In this document: in pieces, positions 1 to 4,860 of the stretch
Numbering within the stretch: the stretch's first letter is position 1
Layout: every line of letters begins with the position of its first letter
Assembly: GCA_029857975.1 (NCBI GenBank)
Contig: JAOUFX010000179.1
Coordinates: 1-6,449 of the forward strand
Direction of reading: 5' to 3'
Origin: Deltaproteobacteria bacterium
GTDB lineage: Bacteria; Desulfobacterota; SM23-61
Length of the DNA stretch: 6,449 nucleotides
Notes under the pieces: model-generated
What the model was told of the DNA's origin: nothing
Database searches by the model: none
What the model saw: only the letters and a program-made list of their open reading frames with translations
Made by a program: the position numbers and the translations under genes

Positions 1-54
1 AATTAACCCCTTGGCCACTCCATCGGGTTTGATAATCGACAATGTACGCTCCAT
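1..54 (-). CDS. ndk: Nucleoside diphosphate kinase, N-terminal fragment (runs off the window)
   Basis: The reverse strand starting at base 54 reads MERTLSIIKPDGVAKGLI and then leaves the window. This is the typical first strand and 'xxIIKPDGV' segment of nucleoside diphosphate kinase, whose full length is about 140 residues. The enzyme moves the gamma phosphate of ATP onto NDPs and dNDPs through a phosphohistidine; that histidine lies beyond the visible part. The start is fixed by a perfect AGGAGG (bases 59-64) four bases before the ATG. The gene is transcribed leftwards, and its upstream region carries the two-block element also found before iorA. Only 18 codons are visible, but the match is specific; no other family I know starts this way. 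Confidence 0.9.
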   Translation of the reverse strand, partial: MERTLSIIKPDGVAKGLI

Positions 55-102
55 GTTTCCTCCTGGGTAAGAAGCACTAAAGCCTCAGCTTTCAGTATTA
101 AC

Positions 103-117
103 TTTTTTAAAAGGATA
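103..117 (-). repeat. Upstream block 1 of ndk (TTTTTTAAAAGGATA), shared with iorA
   Basis: On the plus strand this is TTTTTTAAAAGGATA. It matches 14 of 15 bases of TTTTTAAAAAGGATA at 4682-4696, which lies in the same orientation before iorA. It sits about 50 bp before the ndk start codon. The block is AT-rich, so part of the match could be chance; its value comes from co-occurring with the longer element at 174-217. Function unknown. Confidence 0.4.
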
Positions 118-173
118 TAAAGACCTTCGGCTGACAGTTGAATGCTGACGGCTATTAACAAACTGTGAGTATG

Positions 174-217
174 TGATGATTTTTTATCATAGAAGTGATC
201 GTAACGCAAGGGAAAAT
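174..217 (-). promoter_or_regulatory. Putative promoter/operator of ndk: palindrome plus GCAAGGGAAAAT box
   Basis: The plus strand has TGATGATTTTTTATCAT (174-190, palindromic arms ATGAT and ATCAT around five T) and GCAAGGGAAAAT (206-217), separated by 15 nt. The same two boxes with the same 15-nt gap occur at 4740-4782, upstream of iorA and on the same side of the gene. Read towards ndk (minus strand), TTGCGT, a 16-nt gap and ATAAAA could act as sigma-70 -35 and -10 boxes, with the palindrome lying over the -10 as an operator would. The boxes and spacing are observed; the promoter/operator role is inference. Confidence 0.45.
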
Positions 218-387
218 GGCTCCCGCCGAAGGTGACCCAAAGTGGCAATCTTTGCCACCAATGAATAGCTTCCTTCTGCAGGCGGCTCCCCTGCCTTGCC
301 TTCTAAATAATTGTAGCCGGCTTCAACAAAACCTTTCAGTGGATATTCAACTGAAGCAAGTCTCCGGTTTCTGATCCAAATTTTAAT

Positions 388-421
388 ATGACTATTTTTC
401 ATGCTGATGCAAAATAGTCAT
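388..421. repeat. Strong 11-bp perfect inverted repeat (hairpin)
   Basis: ATGACTATTTT (388-398) is answered exactly by AAAATAGTCAT (411-421). Inside, after one T/C mismatch, CAT (400-402) pairs with ATG (407-409), closing a four-base loop. Neither strand has a T-run right after the stem, so it is not a standard intrinsic terminator. It lies in the gene-poor stretch between the ndk upstream region and the integrase relic. It could be a terminator of another kind, an operator, or the remains of a small mobile element; the sequence does not decide. Confidence 0.6.
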
Positions 422-660
422 GCCCGTTTTTCAGCCCCATGAAATACTGCCAACATGAAATCTTAATCCTTATACATCCATCCTCAGCCTGTCTCCGAAA
501 GGGTCTCGCGAAGACTGCGAACGATCTTTTTGCAGCTATAGCGTAAAGATGAAGGAAGCCGGGCCTTTCCTTTAGGAACTTGACATGTTTGCAGAAAAGA
601 TGATAATTTCAGCTTGTTCCCAACCGAGGAGGGAGGCCCGTGCCAGAGGCTAACTCCATA
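422..660. other. Stretch with no recognisable gene
   Basis: All frames on both strands are broken up by stops and I recognise no protein motif or RNA. Together with 55-421 it makes about 600 bases without a supported gene. Given the integrase remnant that starts just after it, this part may contain eroded integrase N-terminal sequence, but I could not align it. Confidence 0.5.
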
Positions 661-669
661 TTAATCCCT

Positions 670-913
670 TCGAATCAAATTGGGCAATACCCAGCGCGTA
701 TCCCTATAGTTACTCCGAAAAAAATCAGATTGTCTGCAGGAAAACCCGTACTCGTGCCATTTCTTCGGCATGCATTTACTCGAAGATGGATATGAAATCC
801 GGATTATACAGGATTTGCCGGGGCACAAAGACGCCATCACAACCATGGTCTAAACCCATTTGTTGAATCGGAACGGTCAAAGGATTTGCAGTCCTGCCGA
901 CCGCAAGTTGATC
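670..913 (+). pseudogene. Degraded integron-type tyrosine recombinase (integrase), C-terminal remnant
   Basis: Two reading frames together give the C-terminal catalytic part of an integron-like tyrosine recombinase. Frame 1 (about 670-777) reads IGQYPARI, then AGKPVLVPFLRHAF, resembling the family's 'WGWQY.FPA' and 'HTLRHSFATHL' segments, with roughly 30 residues missing between them. After a frame jump near 773, frame 2 reads HLLEDGYEIRIIQDLPGHKD, then AITTMV, a TAA stop (851-853), and THLLNRNGQRICSPADRKLI. Family members read 'LLGHKDVsTTMIYTHVLNRGG..VRSPAD', so the stop falls exactly on the catalytic tyrosine. The box II histidine (HxxR) is also gone (PFLR). The N-terminal half is not recognisable. 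It is certainly inactive. The 'VLNRGG' tail favours the integron class over XerC/D. Confidence 0.8.
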
Positions 914-1066
914 GAGCATGACTTCACGATCAGAAAAGAAATCTTATGGGAATCCGAGTCGGCATCCGATTCAGAAGTCAGCCTGAAAGAAGCTGAATTC
1001 ATAAGGCAACTCAGATCCGATGATCCAGCCGTTGGCTACAACCAAGGGCCCAAGTTCAGGGAATGA
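914..1066 (+). pseudogene. Unidentified C-terminal coding remnant in frame with the integrase tail
   Basis: The frame that follows the integrase stop stays open past the usual end of the family and reads on through an acidic stretch (ESESASDSEVSLKEAEF), then IRQLRSDDPAVGYNQGPKFRE, to a TGA at 1064-1066. The tail after the integrase-like SPADR part is not one I can assign. The frame ends 10 nt before an attC-like site (1077), as the last codons of a gene cassette normally do. It may therefore be the C-terminus of a lost cassette gene fused to the integrase by deletion. That is inference; it may simply be an extended integrase tail or a chance open frame. Confidence 0.35.
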
Positions 1067-1076
1067 AAAAGAAGAC

Positions 1077-1140
1077 GTTTAACAAGCAAATGGAAAGTAT
1101 TTATGCGTACCCACGCAAAACTCTCATTTCGATGTTAGAC
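1077..1140 (+). other. attC-like recombination site (integron cassette end)
   Basis: GTTTAAC (1077-1083) fits the outer attC box RYYYAAC and GTTAGAC (1134-1140) fits GTTRRRY; the two pair over 6 Watson-Crick bases plus one G/T. Inside, after four unpaired bases on each side, AAATG (1088-1092) pairs with CATTT (1125-1129). The centre folds again as TTATGCGT (1101-1108), loop ACCC, and ACGCAAAA (1113-1120) with one A/A mismatch. The 64-bp size is within the known attC range. It lies between the integrase relic and the cupin gene, which starts 20 nt after it, as a cassette would. The match is by eye; a covariance search would settle it. Confidence 0.5.
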
Positions 1141-1160
1141 AACATTGAGAAGGGAGGCAT

Positions 1161-1523
1161 ATGAAGACCGCAATCAACCTCAGCGAAAAGTTCGGGAAGT
1201 TTTCGGAGTACTGGTCCCCGAAAATCATCGCCCAGATGAATGACTATCACTTCAAACTCGTCAAGTTTCAGGGGGAGTTCGTCTGGCATGACCACAAAGA
1301 CACCGATGAGGTGTTCATCGTGCTGGACGGAGAAATGACCCTTCATTTCCGGGACGGCGATGTGCCTGTCAGGAACGGGGAGATGTTTGTCATTCCGAGG
1401 GGGGTAGAACACAAGACCTCGGCAAGGAATGAATGCCGCGCCATGCTCGTGGAGGCCACAGGGACAGTAAACACCGGCGATGCCGGCGGCGATAAGACTG
1501 CTCCCACGGATGTTTGGATTTAG
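1161..1523 (+). CDS. Small single-domain cupin protein
   Basis: A 120-residue cytoplasmic protein made of one cupin beta-barrel, of the type often annotated 'cupin domain-containing' or mannose-6-phosphate isomerase-like (COG0662 group). Motif 1 is at residues 38-58 ([21 protein letters not shown]) and motif 2 at 73-88 ([16 protein letters not shown]). The probable metal ligands are H43, H45, E50 and H84, all present, so a metal-binding site is likely. Substrate and reaction cannot be read from the sequence. The ATG is preceded by AGGGAGG (1151-1157) only three bases away, a close but usable spacing. The gene follows an attC-like site and precedes a degenerate inverted repeat, so it could be an integron cassette. 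It is intact, unlike both neighbours. Confidence 0.92.
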   Translation: MKTAINLSEKFGKFSEYWSPKIIAQMNDYHFKLVKFQGEFVWHDHKDTDEVFIVLDGEMTLHFRDGDVPVRNGEMFVIPRGVEHKTSARNECRAMLVEATGTVNTGDAGGDKTAPTDVWI

Positions 1524-1540
1524 CTTGTCGGCTGACTAGG

Positions 1541-1590
1541 TACGCCAACGGATGGCTTACAGCAGCATGTGATCCGCCCCGTTCGGCGTA
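1541..1590 (+). repeat. Imperfect inverted repeat between cupin and GNAT genes (possible degenerate attC)
   Basis: TACGCCAAC (1541-1549) pairs with GTTCGGCGTA (1581-1590) over nine bases with one bulged C. Inside, GGAT (1550-1553) pairs with ATCC (1572-1575), offset by the five bases GCCCC. The invariant AAC and GTT triplets of attC sites are present and paired, but the outer boxes do not fit RYYYAAC/GTTRRRY and the spacers are unequal. It could instead be a simple terminator-like hairpin after the cupin gene, though no T-run follows. It ends just before the ribosome binding site of the GNAT gene. Confidence 0.35.
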
Positions 1591-1600
1591 AAGGAAACGC

Positions 1601-2115
1601 ATGATAACCATACGCCCAGAGCAGCCTGATGACGTCACTGCGGTTTATTCAATTACGAAAAAGCCTTCGGGCAAACGACAGAAGCCAATCTCGTCGATAC
1701 CCTTCGGGCCGCATGTCCGCATGCCCTGTCGCTGGTCGCCCTATCGGATGGCCAGGTTGTCGGCCATATTCTCTTCACTCCGGTCATGATCCAGGGTGCA
1801 AAAGGAGAAATCCAAGGCATGGGTCTTGCCCCCATGGCGATCGCGCCCGAGCGCCAGCGCCAGGGAATCGGGTCTCGCTTGATCGAAGCCGGTCTCAAGG
1901 TCCTCCGTCAGCAGGCCTGCCCCTTCGTGATCGTACTCGGTCACCCTGAGTATTACCCCCGCTTCGGCTTTGTTCCAGCCTCAGGGCACGGCCTCGCCTG
2001 CCAATGGGAAGGAGTCCCTGATGAAGCCTTTATGGTGTTGATTCTCGACAAGGCATTCATGGCAGGGGTATCGGGAGTCGCCAGATACAGAGACGAGATC
2101 GATGAAGCAAGGTAG
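1601..2115 (+). pseudogene. GNAT-family N-acetyltransferase (YhbS-like), broken by a one-base deletion
   Basis: The start (ATG 1601, with AGGA at 1592-1595) gives MITIRPEQPDDVTAVYSI, then leaves frame. From about 1657 the next frame continues as EKAFGQTTEANLVDTLRAAC and runs to 2115. Adding one A near 1654-1656 joins them as SINEKAFG, the usual 'I...AF' helix region of these enzymes, for a protein of about 171 residues, the normal length. The acetyl-CoA loop is intact (MAIAPERQRQGIGSRLI), as is the family segment VLGHPEYYPRFGFVPAS, typical of COG3153 acetyltransferases. Such enzymes transfer acetyl from acetyl-CoA to an amine; the substrate is unknown. The loss lies in a short A run, so a sequencing or assembly error is as likely as a true pseudogene. 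An internal ATG at 1786 could yield only the C-terminal two thirds. Confidence 0.88.
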
Positions 2116-2148
2116 GGGCCGAATAATGAGATCCGCGGCATTGTTAAA

Positions 2149-2174
2149 CCGCGTGGACGCGGCTCGCCAAGCCG
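2149..2174. repeat. Overlapping GC-rich hairpins after the GNAT gene
   Basis: CCGCG (2149-2153) and CGCGG (2158-2162) form a stem with a four-base loop. CGGCT (2160-2164) and AGCCG (2170-2174) form a second, competing stem. They lie 34 bases or more after the GNAT stop, in the gap between two convergent genes. No T-run follows on the plus strand, so a terminator role is possible but unproven. Confidence 0.35.
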
Positions 2175-2182
2175 TGATTTGA

Positions 2183-2219
2183 CCCATACTGAACTGCCAC
2201 GAGATCGTTCAGAGATGGG
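2183..2219. terminator. Hairpin between convergent genes, possible bidirectional terminator
   Basis: CCCAT (2183-2187) pairs with ATGGG (2215-2219), and CTGAAC (2189-2194) pairs with GTTCAG (2207-2212), separated by a small internal loop and a 12-base loop. That gives 11 base pairs between the ends of the GNAT gene (2115) and iorB (2234), where transcripts from both sides must stop. Neither side has a clear T-run, so it would not be a textbook intrinsic terminator. Confidence 0.4.
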
Positions 2220-2233
2220 CTGAAGGGTGACCG

Positions 2234-2821
2234 CTAATTGATCAGCTTAAACCCTTCTTCAAACCCCTTGATATTCGCTTCTTTGAACCGCTCCGGTGAG
2301 TTAGCCTCGATCAGCCATTTAACTCCCTCATAATCGAAGAAGGGCATAATTTTGACTAGCGCTCCCAGCATGACCACGTTGGTCATCTGGATGTTGCCCA
2401 GTTTTTTGGCCAAAGCGGAGGCCTCGATTACGTAGCCGTTCGGACAGTATTTGCGGGCCGCCAGCAGAATCTCTTCATGGGTTGGATATTCATCAAGCCC
2501 CATGTTGTTCAATACGGTCTGAATTCTCATGGAATTTAAAAGATACGTACCTTTGGGGTTTAGGAGGCGGAGGTGTCTCAACATCTCAACGCACTCCATG
2601 CCAACGAGTAAGTCAGCCTGCCCCCTTGAAATCAATGGAGAATAAATCGCTCCCTCAGCAATGCGGATATGCGAGACAACCGAACCTCCACGCTGCGCCG
2701 CCCCGATGGTTTCTGCTCCAAAAACATTTAGCTTTTTATTCATGGCGAATTGAGAGATGACAACGGAGGCGAAGATATTCCCCTGCCCTCCCACGCCGGA
2801 AATGACCACATCCATCTTCAT
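2234..2821 (-). CDS. iorB: Indolepyruvate:ferredoxin oxidoreductase, beta subunit
   Basis: This 195-residue protein is the gamma-type domain subunit of the two-subunit 2-oxoacid oxidoreductase that turns aryl pyruvates (indolepyruvate, phenylpyruvate) plus CoA into aryl-acetyl-CoA, CO2 and reduced ferredoxin. Visible family marks are the N-terminal GVGGQGN loop (residues 9-15), ETIGAAQRGGSVVSHIR (37-53), YSPLIS (60-65) and the late GNIQMTNVVMLGALV segment. Length is normal for IorB. Its ATG overlaps the iorA stop as ATGA (2818-2821), so the two are translationally coupled and presumably made in equal amounts; a G-run six to eight bases upstream can serve as ribosome binding site. It is the last gene of the operon and meets the GNAT gene tail to tail. 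The fold alone does not fix the substrate; pairing with this IorA does. Confidence 0.95.
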   Translation of the reverse strand: MKMDVVISGVGGQGNIFASVVISQFAMNKKLNVFGAETIGAAQRGGSVVSHIRIAEGAIYSPLISRGQADLLVGMECVEMLRHLRLLNPKGTYLLNSMRIQTVLNNMGLDEYPTHEEILLAARKYCPNGYVIEASALAKKLGNIQMTNVVMLGALVKIMPFFDYEGVKWLIEANSPERFKEANIKGFEEGFKLIN

Positions 2822-4653
2822 GTGATTGCCCCCCTTTTACACACATCAATGCAGAGCGCACAGCCCACGCAAATCATCGGATCGATCGCCACCTTCTTTT
2901 TCTGCTTATCGAAAGATATCGCCGGACAACCGAAGTCATTGATGCAAATCATGCACCCGTTGCAGCGTTCCGGATCCAACCGCACTTCTCGCGGCTCGAA
3001 AACTTTCTGCCCCCGCCGCGTAGAAAGCAAGTAACAGGGCATCGAAGACACAATCAGCGATGGACCTTCTTCCTTTACCGCTGCCTCCAGTGCTTCCCGG
3101 CATTCCTTGATGTCATACGGATTCACCACCCGGTAACTGATGCCCAGGGATTCTGCGAGCTTGGGCACGTTTACCGGTATCGTCTTCTCCCCAGCGAGGG
3201 TCACCCCGGTTCCCGGGTGGGGTTGAAATCCGGTCATGGCGGTCACAGTATTTTCTCCCAGGATAACGTTGACGTTGATCTTGTTGGTGGCCGCGTTCAT
3301 TAACCCCAGGATGCCGTTGTGGTAAAAAGTGGAATCGCCGATAAAGGCGAAAACAGGACGATTCACCCCAGAAAGGACCATCCCGCTGGCCATGGGGACG
3401 GAAGAGCCCATGCAGTAGATCGTTGATTGAAGTTCCATGGGCCTGAAAGATCCGGCATCATGGCAGCCGATATCGCCCGCTACAATCCCTTTATATTTGC
3501 GCACGGTTTGTTTCAGGGCGTTGAGAATTCCTCGGTAATTGCAACCGACGCATTGCGTCCGGGTACGGATGGGGATATGAACATCGATCGTGGGAACCTC
3601 TGGTTGGGCGACTTTTACCTTGGGAGCGGCTTTGGAGACGGTCTCCAGAATCATCTGCAGAGTTAATTCTCCATCCGAAGGAACAAACCCGCTTCGCCCT
3701 AAAACATCTACGGCAATTTTCTCTTCCTGAAAGATCTTCTTAAACAGCCCTTCTACAAAGGGTTCGGTCTCTTCAAAGATAACCACTTTTTCCAATCCCT
3801 TGACAAACTCTTTTATCTTTTTCCGGGGCAGCGGAAGGGTTCCTAACTTTAAAAGAGGGAGTTTTTGGTTCAGGTACTGTTCGGCTTCCTTGACTAAGGT
3901 ATAACCCATCCCACAGCCAATCAATCCGATTTTTCCTTCCCCTTTTTCAGCCCAGTTGTATGGACTCCCTTCCATAATTTCTTGAAGCAGGGGTTGCTTT
4001 TCATTCAACCAGCGGTGGCGGATTTGCGGGCGTTTCACTCCCCCAAACTTAGGCATCTCCACCGCACTCATGATAAAGCGTTCCCGGTCGGGTTCGTAAT
4101 GGGCCGCGGGCAGATTTTTGGGCAGGTCTTTAAACTCGATGATCCCCCGGGCATGGCACACCCGGGTGACCGGGCGGAGGCAGAAGACCAATTCAGTCTT
4201 TTCCGAGAGGTCGAAGGCCTCCATGACCATCATCTTGGCTTCTTGAGGCGAGCAGGGGTCAAAGATAGGCAAATGGGCATACTGGTGTACCAAAATACGG
4301 GTGTCCTCCTCATTCTGCGAGGAGAGCCCCCCGGGATCATCCGCCGAGATCAAGACCAACCCTCCTCGGATCCCCGTGAAGTTGACATGCATTAAAAAGT
4401 CCGTGACGAAGTTCGTGCCGTTGTGCTTCATAACAGGCATAGCCCGCACGTGGCAAAGCGAGGCGCCAGTGCAAAGCTCAAAGGCTACTTTTTCGTTGTT
4501 GGCCCACTCCACGTGGACGCCTGGAACCCCCAGGCATTCATCGACGATTTCGGTGGCCGGGGTGCCTGGATATCCAGCCACCACCCGGACTCCGGCCTCG
4601 AGCGCCCCGCGGGCAATGGCCGCATCCCCCATGACATAACGTTTCTCTCCCAT
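2818..4653 (-). CDS. iorA: Indolepyruvate:ferredoxin oxidoreductase, alpha subunit
   Basis: A full-length 611-residue catalytic subunit. The N-terminal pyrimidine-type domain has GYPGTPATEIVDE (27-39) and EWANNEKVAFE (49-59). The linker has R-T-Q-C-V-G-C (365-371), at the place where many IorA proteins read CPGCPHR. The thiamine diphosphate domain has GDIGCHDAG (393-401), GDSTFYHNG with the following asparagines (439-457) and TAMTGFQPHPGTG (471-483). The C-terminus is a two-cluster ferredoxin domain: Cys 564, 567, 570, 576 and Cys 595, 598, 601, 605. The enzyme is cytoplasmic and oxygen-sensitive and feeds electrons to ferredoxin during aromatic amino-acid breakdown, or runs in reverse. AGGAGA (4663-4668) lies nine bases before the ATG. 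It is the first gene of the operon and is preceded by an element shared with ndk. No aryl-acetyl-CoA ligase gene is in the window. Confidence 0.96.
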   Translation of the reverse strand: MGEKRYVMGDAAIARGALEAGVRVVAGYPGTPATEIVDECLGVPGVHVEWANNEKVAFELCTGASLCHVRAMPVMKHNGTNFVTDFLMHVNFTGIRGGLVLISADDPGGLSSQNEEDTRILVHQYAHLPIFDPCSPQEAKMMVMEAFDLSEKTELVFCLRPVTRVCHARGIIEFKDLPKNLPAAHYEPDRERFIMSAVEMPKFGGVKRPQIRHRWLNEKQPLLQEIMEGSPYNWAEKGEGKIGLIGCGMGYTLVKEAEQYLNQKLPLLKLGTLPLPRKKIKEFVKGLEKVVIFEETEPFVEGLFKKIFQEEKIAVDVLGRSGFVPSDGELTLQMILETVSKAAPKVKVAQPEVPTIDVHIPIRTRTQCVGCNYRGILNALKQTVRKYKGIVAGDIGCHDAGSFRPMELQSTIYCMGSSVPMASGMVLSGVNRPVFAFIGDSTFYHNGILGLMNAATNKINVNVILGENTVTAMTGFQPHPGTGVTLAGEKTIPVNVPKLAESLGISYRVVNPYDIKECREALEAAVKEEGPSLIVSSMPCYLLSTRRGQKVFEPREVRLDPERCNGCMICINDFGCPAISFDKQKKKVAIDPMICVGCALCIDVCKRGAIT

Positions 4654-4681
4654 CTTTACATCTCTCCTGATTCAGGTTGAG

Positions 4682-4696
4682 TTTTTAAAAAGGATA
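4682..4696 (-). repeat. Upstream block 1 of iorA (TTTTTAAAAAGGATA), shared with ndk
   Basis: TTTTTAAAAAGGATA on the plus strand matches 14 of 15 bases of the block at 103-117 before ndk. It lies in the iorA leader, about 30 bp before the start codon. The gap to the second element is 45 nt here and 58 nt at ndk, so the two parts are not rigidly spaced. Function unknown. Confidence 0.4.
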
Positions 4697-4739
4697 AGTT
4701 GCTAACAATCATTCCCTTTATTTATTTTTGTCAGGCCAA

Positions 4740-4782
4740 TGATGATTTTTATCATGGAGAAAATAGTTAAGCAAGGGAAAAT
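4740..4782 (-). promoter_or_regulatory. Putative promoter/operator of iorAB: palindrome plus GCAAGGGAAAAT box
   Basis: The plus strand has TGATGATTTTTATCAT (4740-4755, arms ATGAT/ATCAT around four T) and GCAAGGGAAAAT (4771-4782), again 15 nt apart as upstream of ndk. Towards iorA (minus strand) TTGCTT, 16 nt and ATAAAA would give a sigma-70-like promoter with the palindrome on its -10. The element lies in the 207-bp gap between divergent iorA and the thymidylate synthase gene, so it could also affect the latter. Orientation towards iorA is preferred because the ndk copy faces the same way. Confidence 0.45.
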
Positions 4783-4860
4783 ACATTTTTAATGCAGATT
4801 GATTTGGAAGTTATTTCATGGCATATTAAGAATCACGAAAAATTTCTACGAGGTTAAACG

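Noticed and set aside
174..217. CRP/FNR/HcpR-type site or sigma-54 promoter in the shared upstream element
   Set aside because: TGTGA-N6-TCACA and TTGAT-N4-ATCAA do not fit, and no GG lies ten bases before the GC of the TTGC on the minus strand.
3..248. 81-codon minus-strand frame across the ndk start
   Set aside because: It runs through the ndk start region in another frame and covers the ndk leader; the ndk frame with its AGGAGG is far better supported.
187..402. 71-codon minus-strand frame upstream of ndk
   Set aside because: It starts inside the 388-421 hairpin with no ribosome binding site, ends inside the upstream element at 174-217, and resembles no family I know. Most likely a chance frame.
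500..535. TCGC/GCGA hairpin followed by a short T-run as an intrinsic terminator
   Set aside because: The stem is only four base pairs and six bases separate it from the five-T run; no gene ends just before it.
1101..1638. Minus-strand frames opposite the cupin gene and its flank
   Set aside because: They are shadows of the cupin gene and its leader, with no family motif.
2143..2149. GTTAAAC as a third attC right box after the GNAT gene
   Set aside because: It fits GTTRRRY, but no RYYYAAC partner lies within about 150 bases upstream and no paired inner arms were found.
3427..4680. Several plus-strand frames of 79-137 codons opposite iorA
   Set aside because: All are antisense shadows of the well-supported iorA coding sequence.
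4795..4840. Sigma-70 promoter for the thymidylate synthase gene (TTGATT ... TATTAA)
   Set aside because: The spacing is 19 nt and both boxes are weak in AT-rich sequence; not enough to call.
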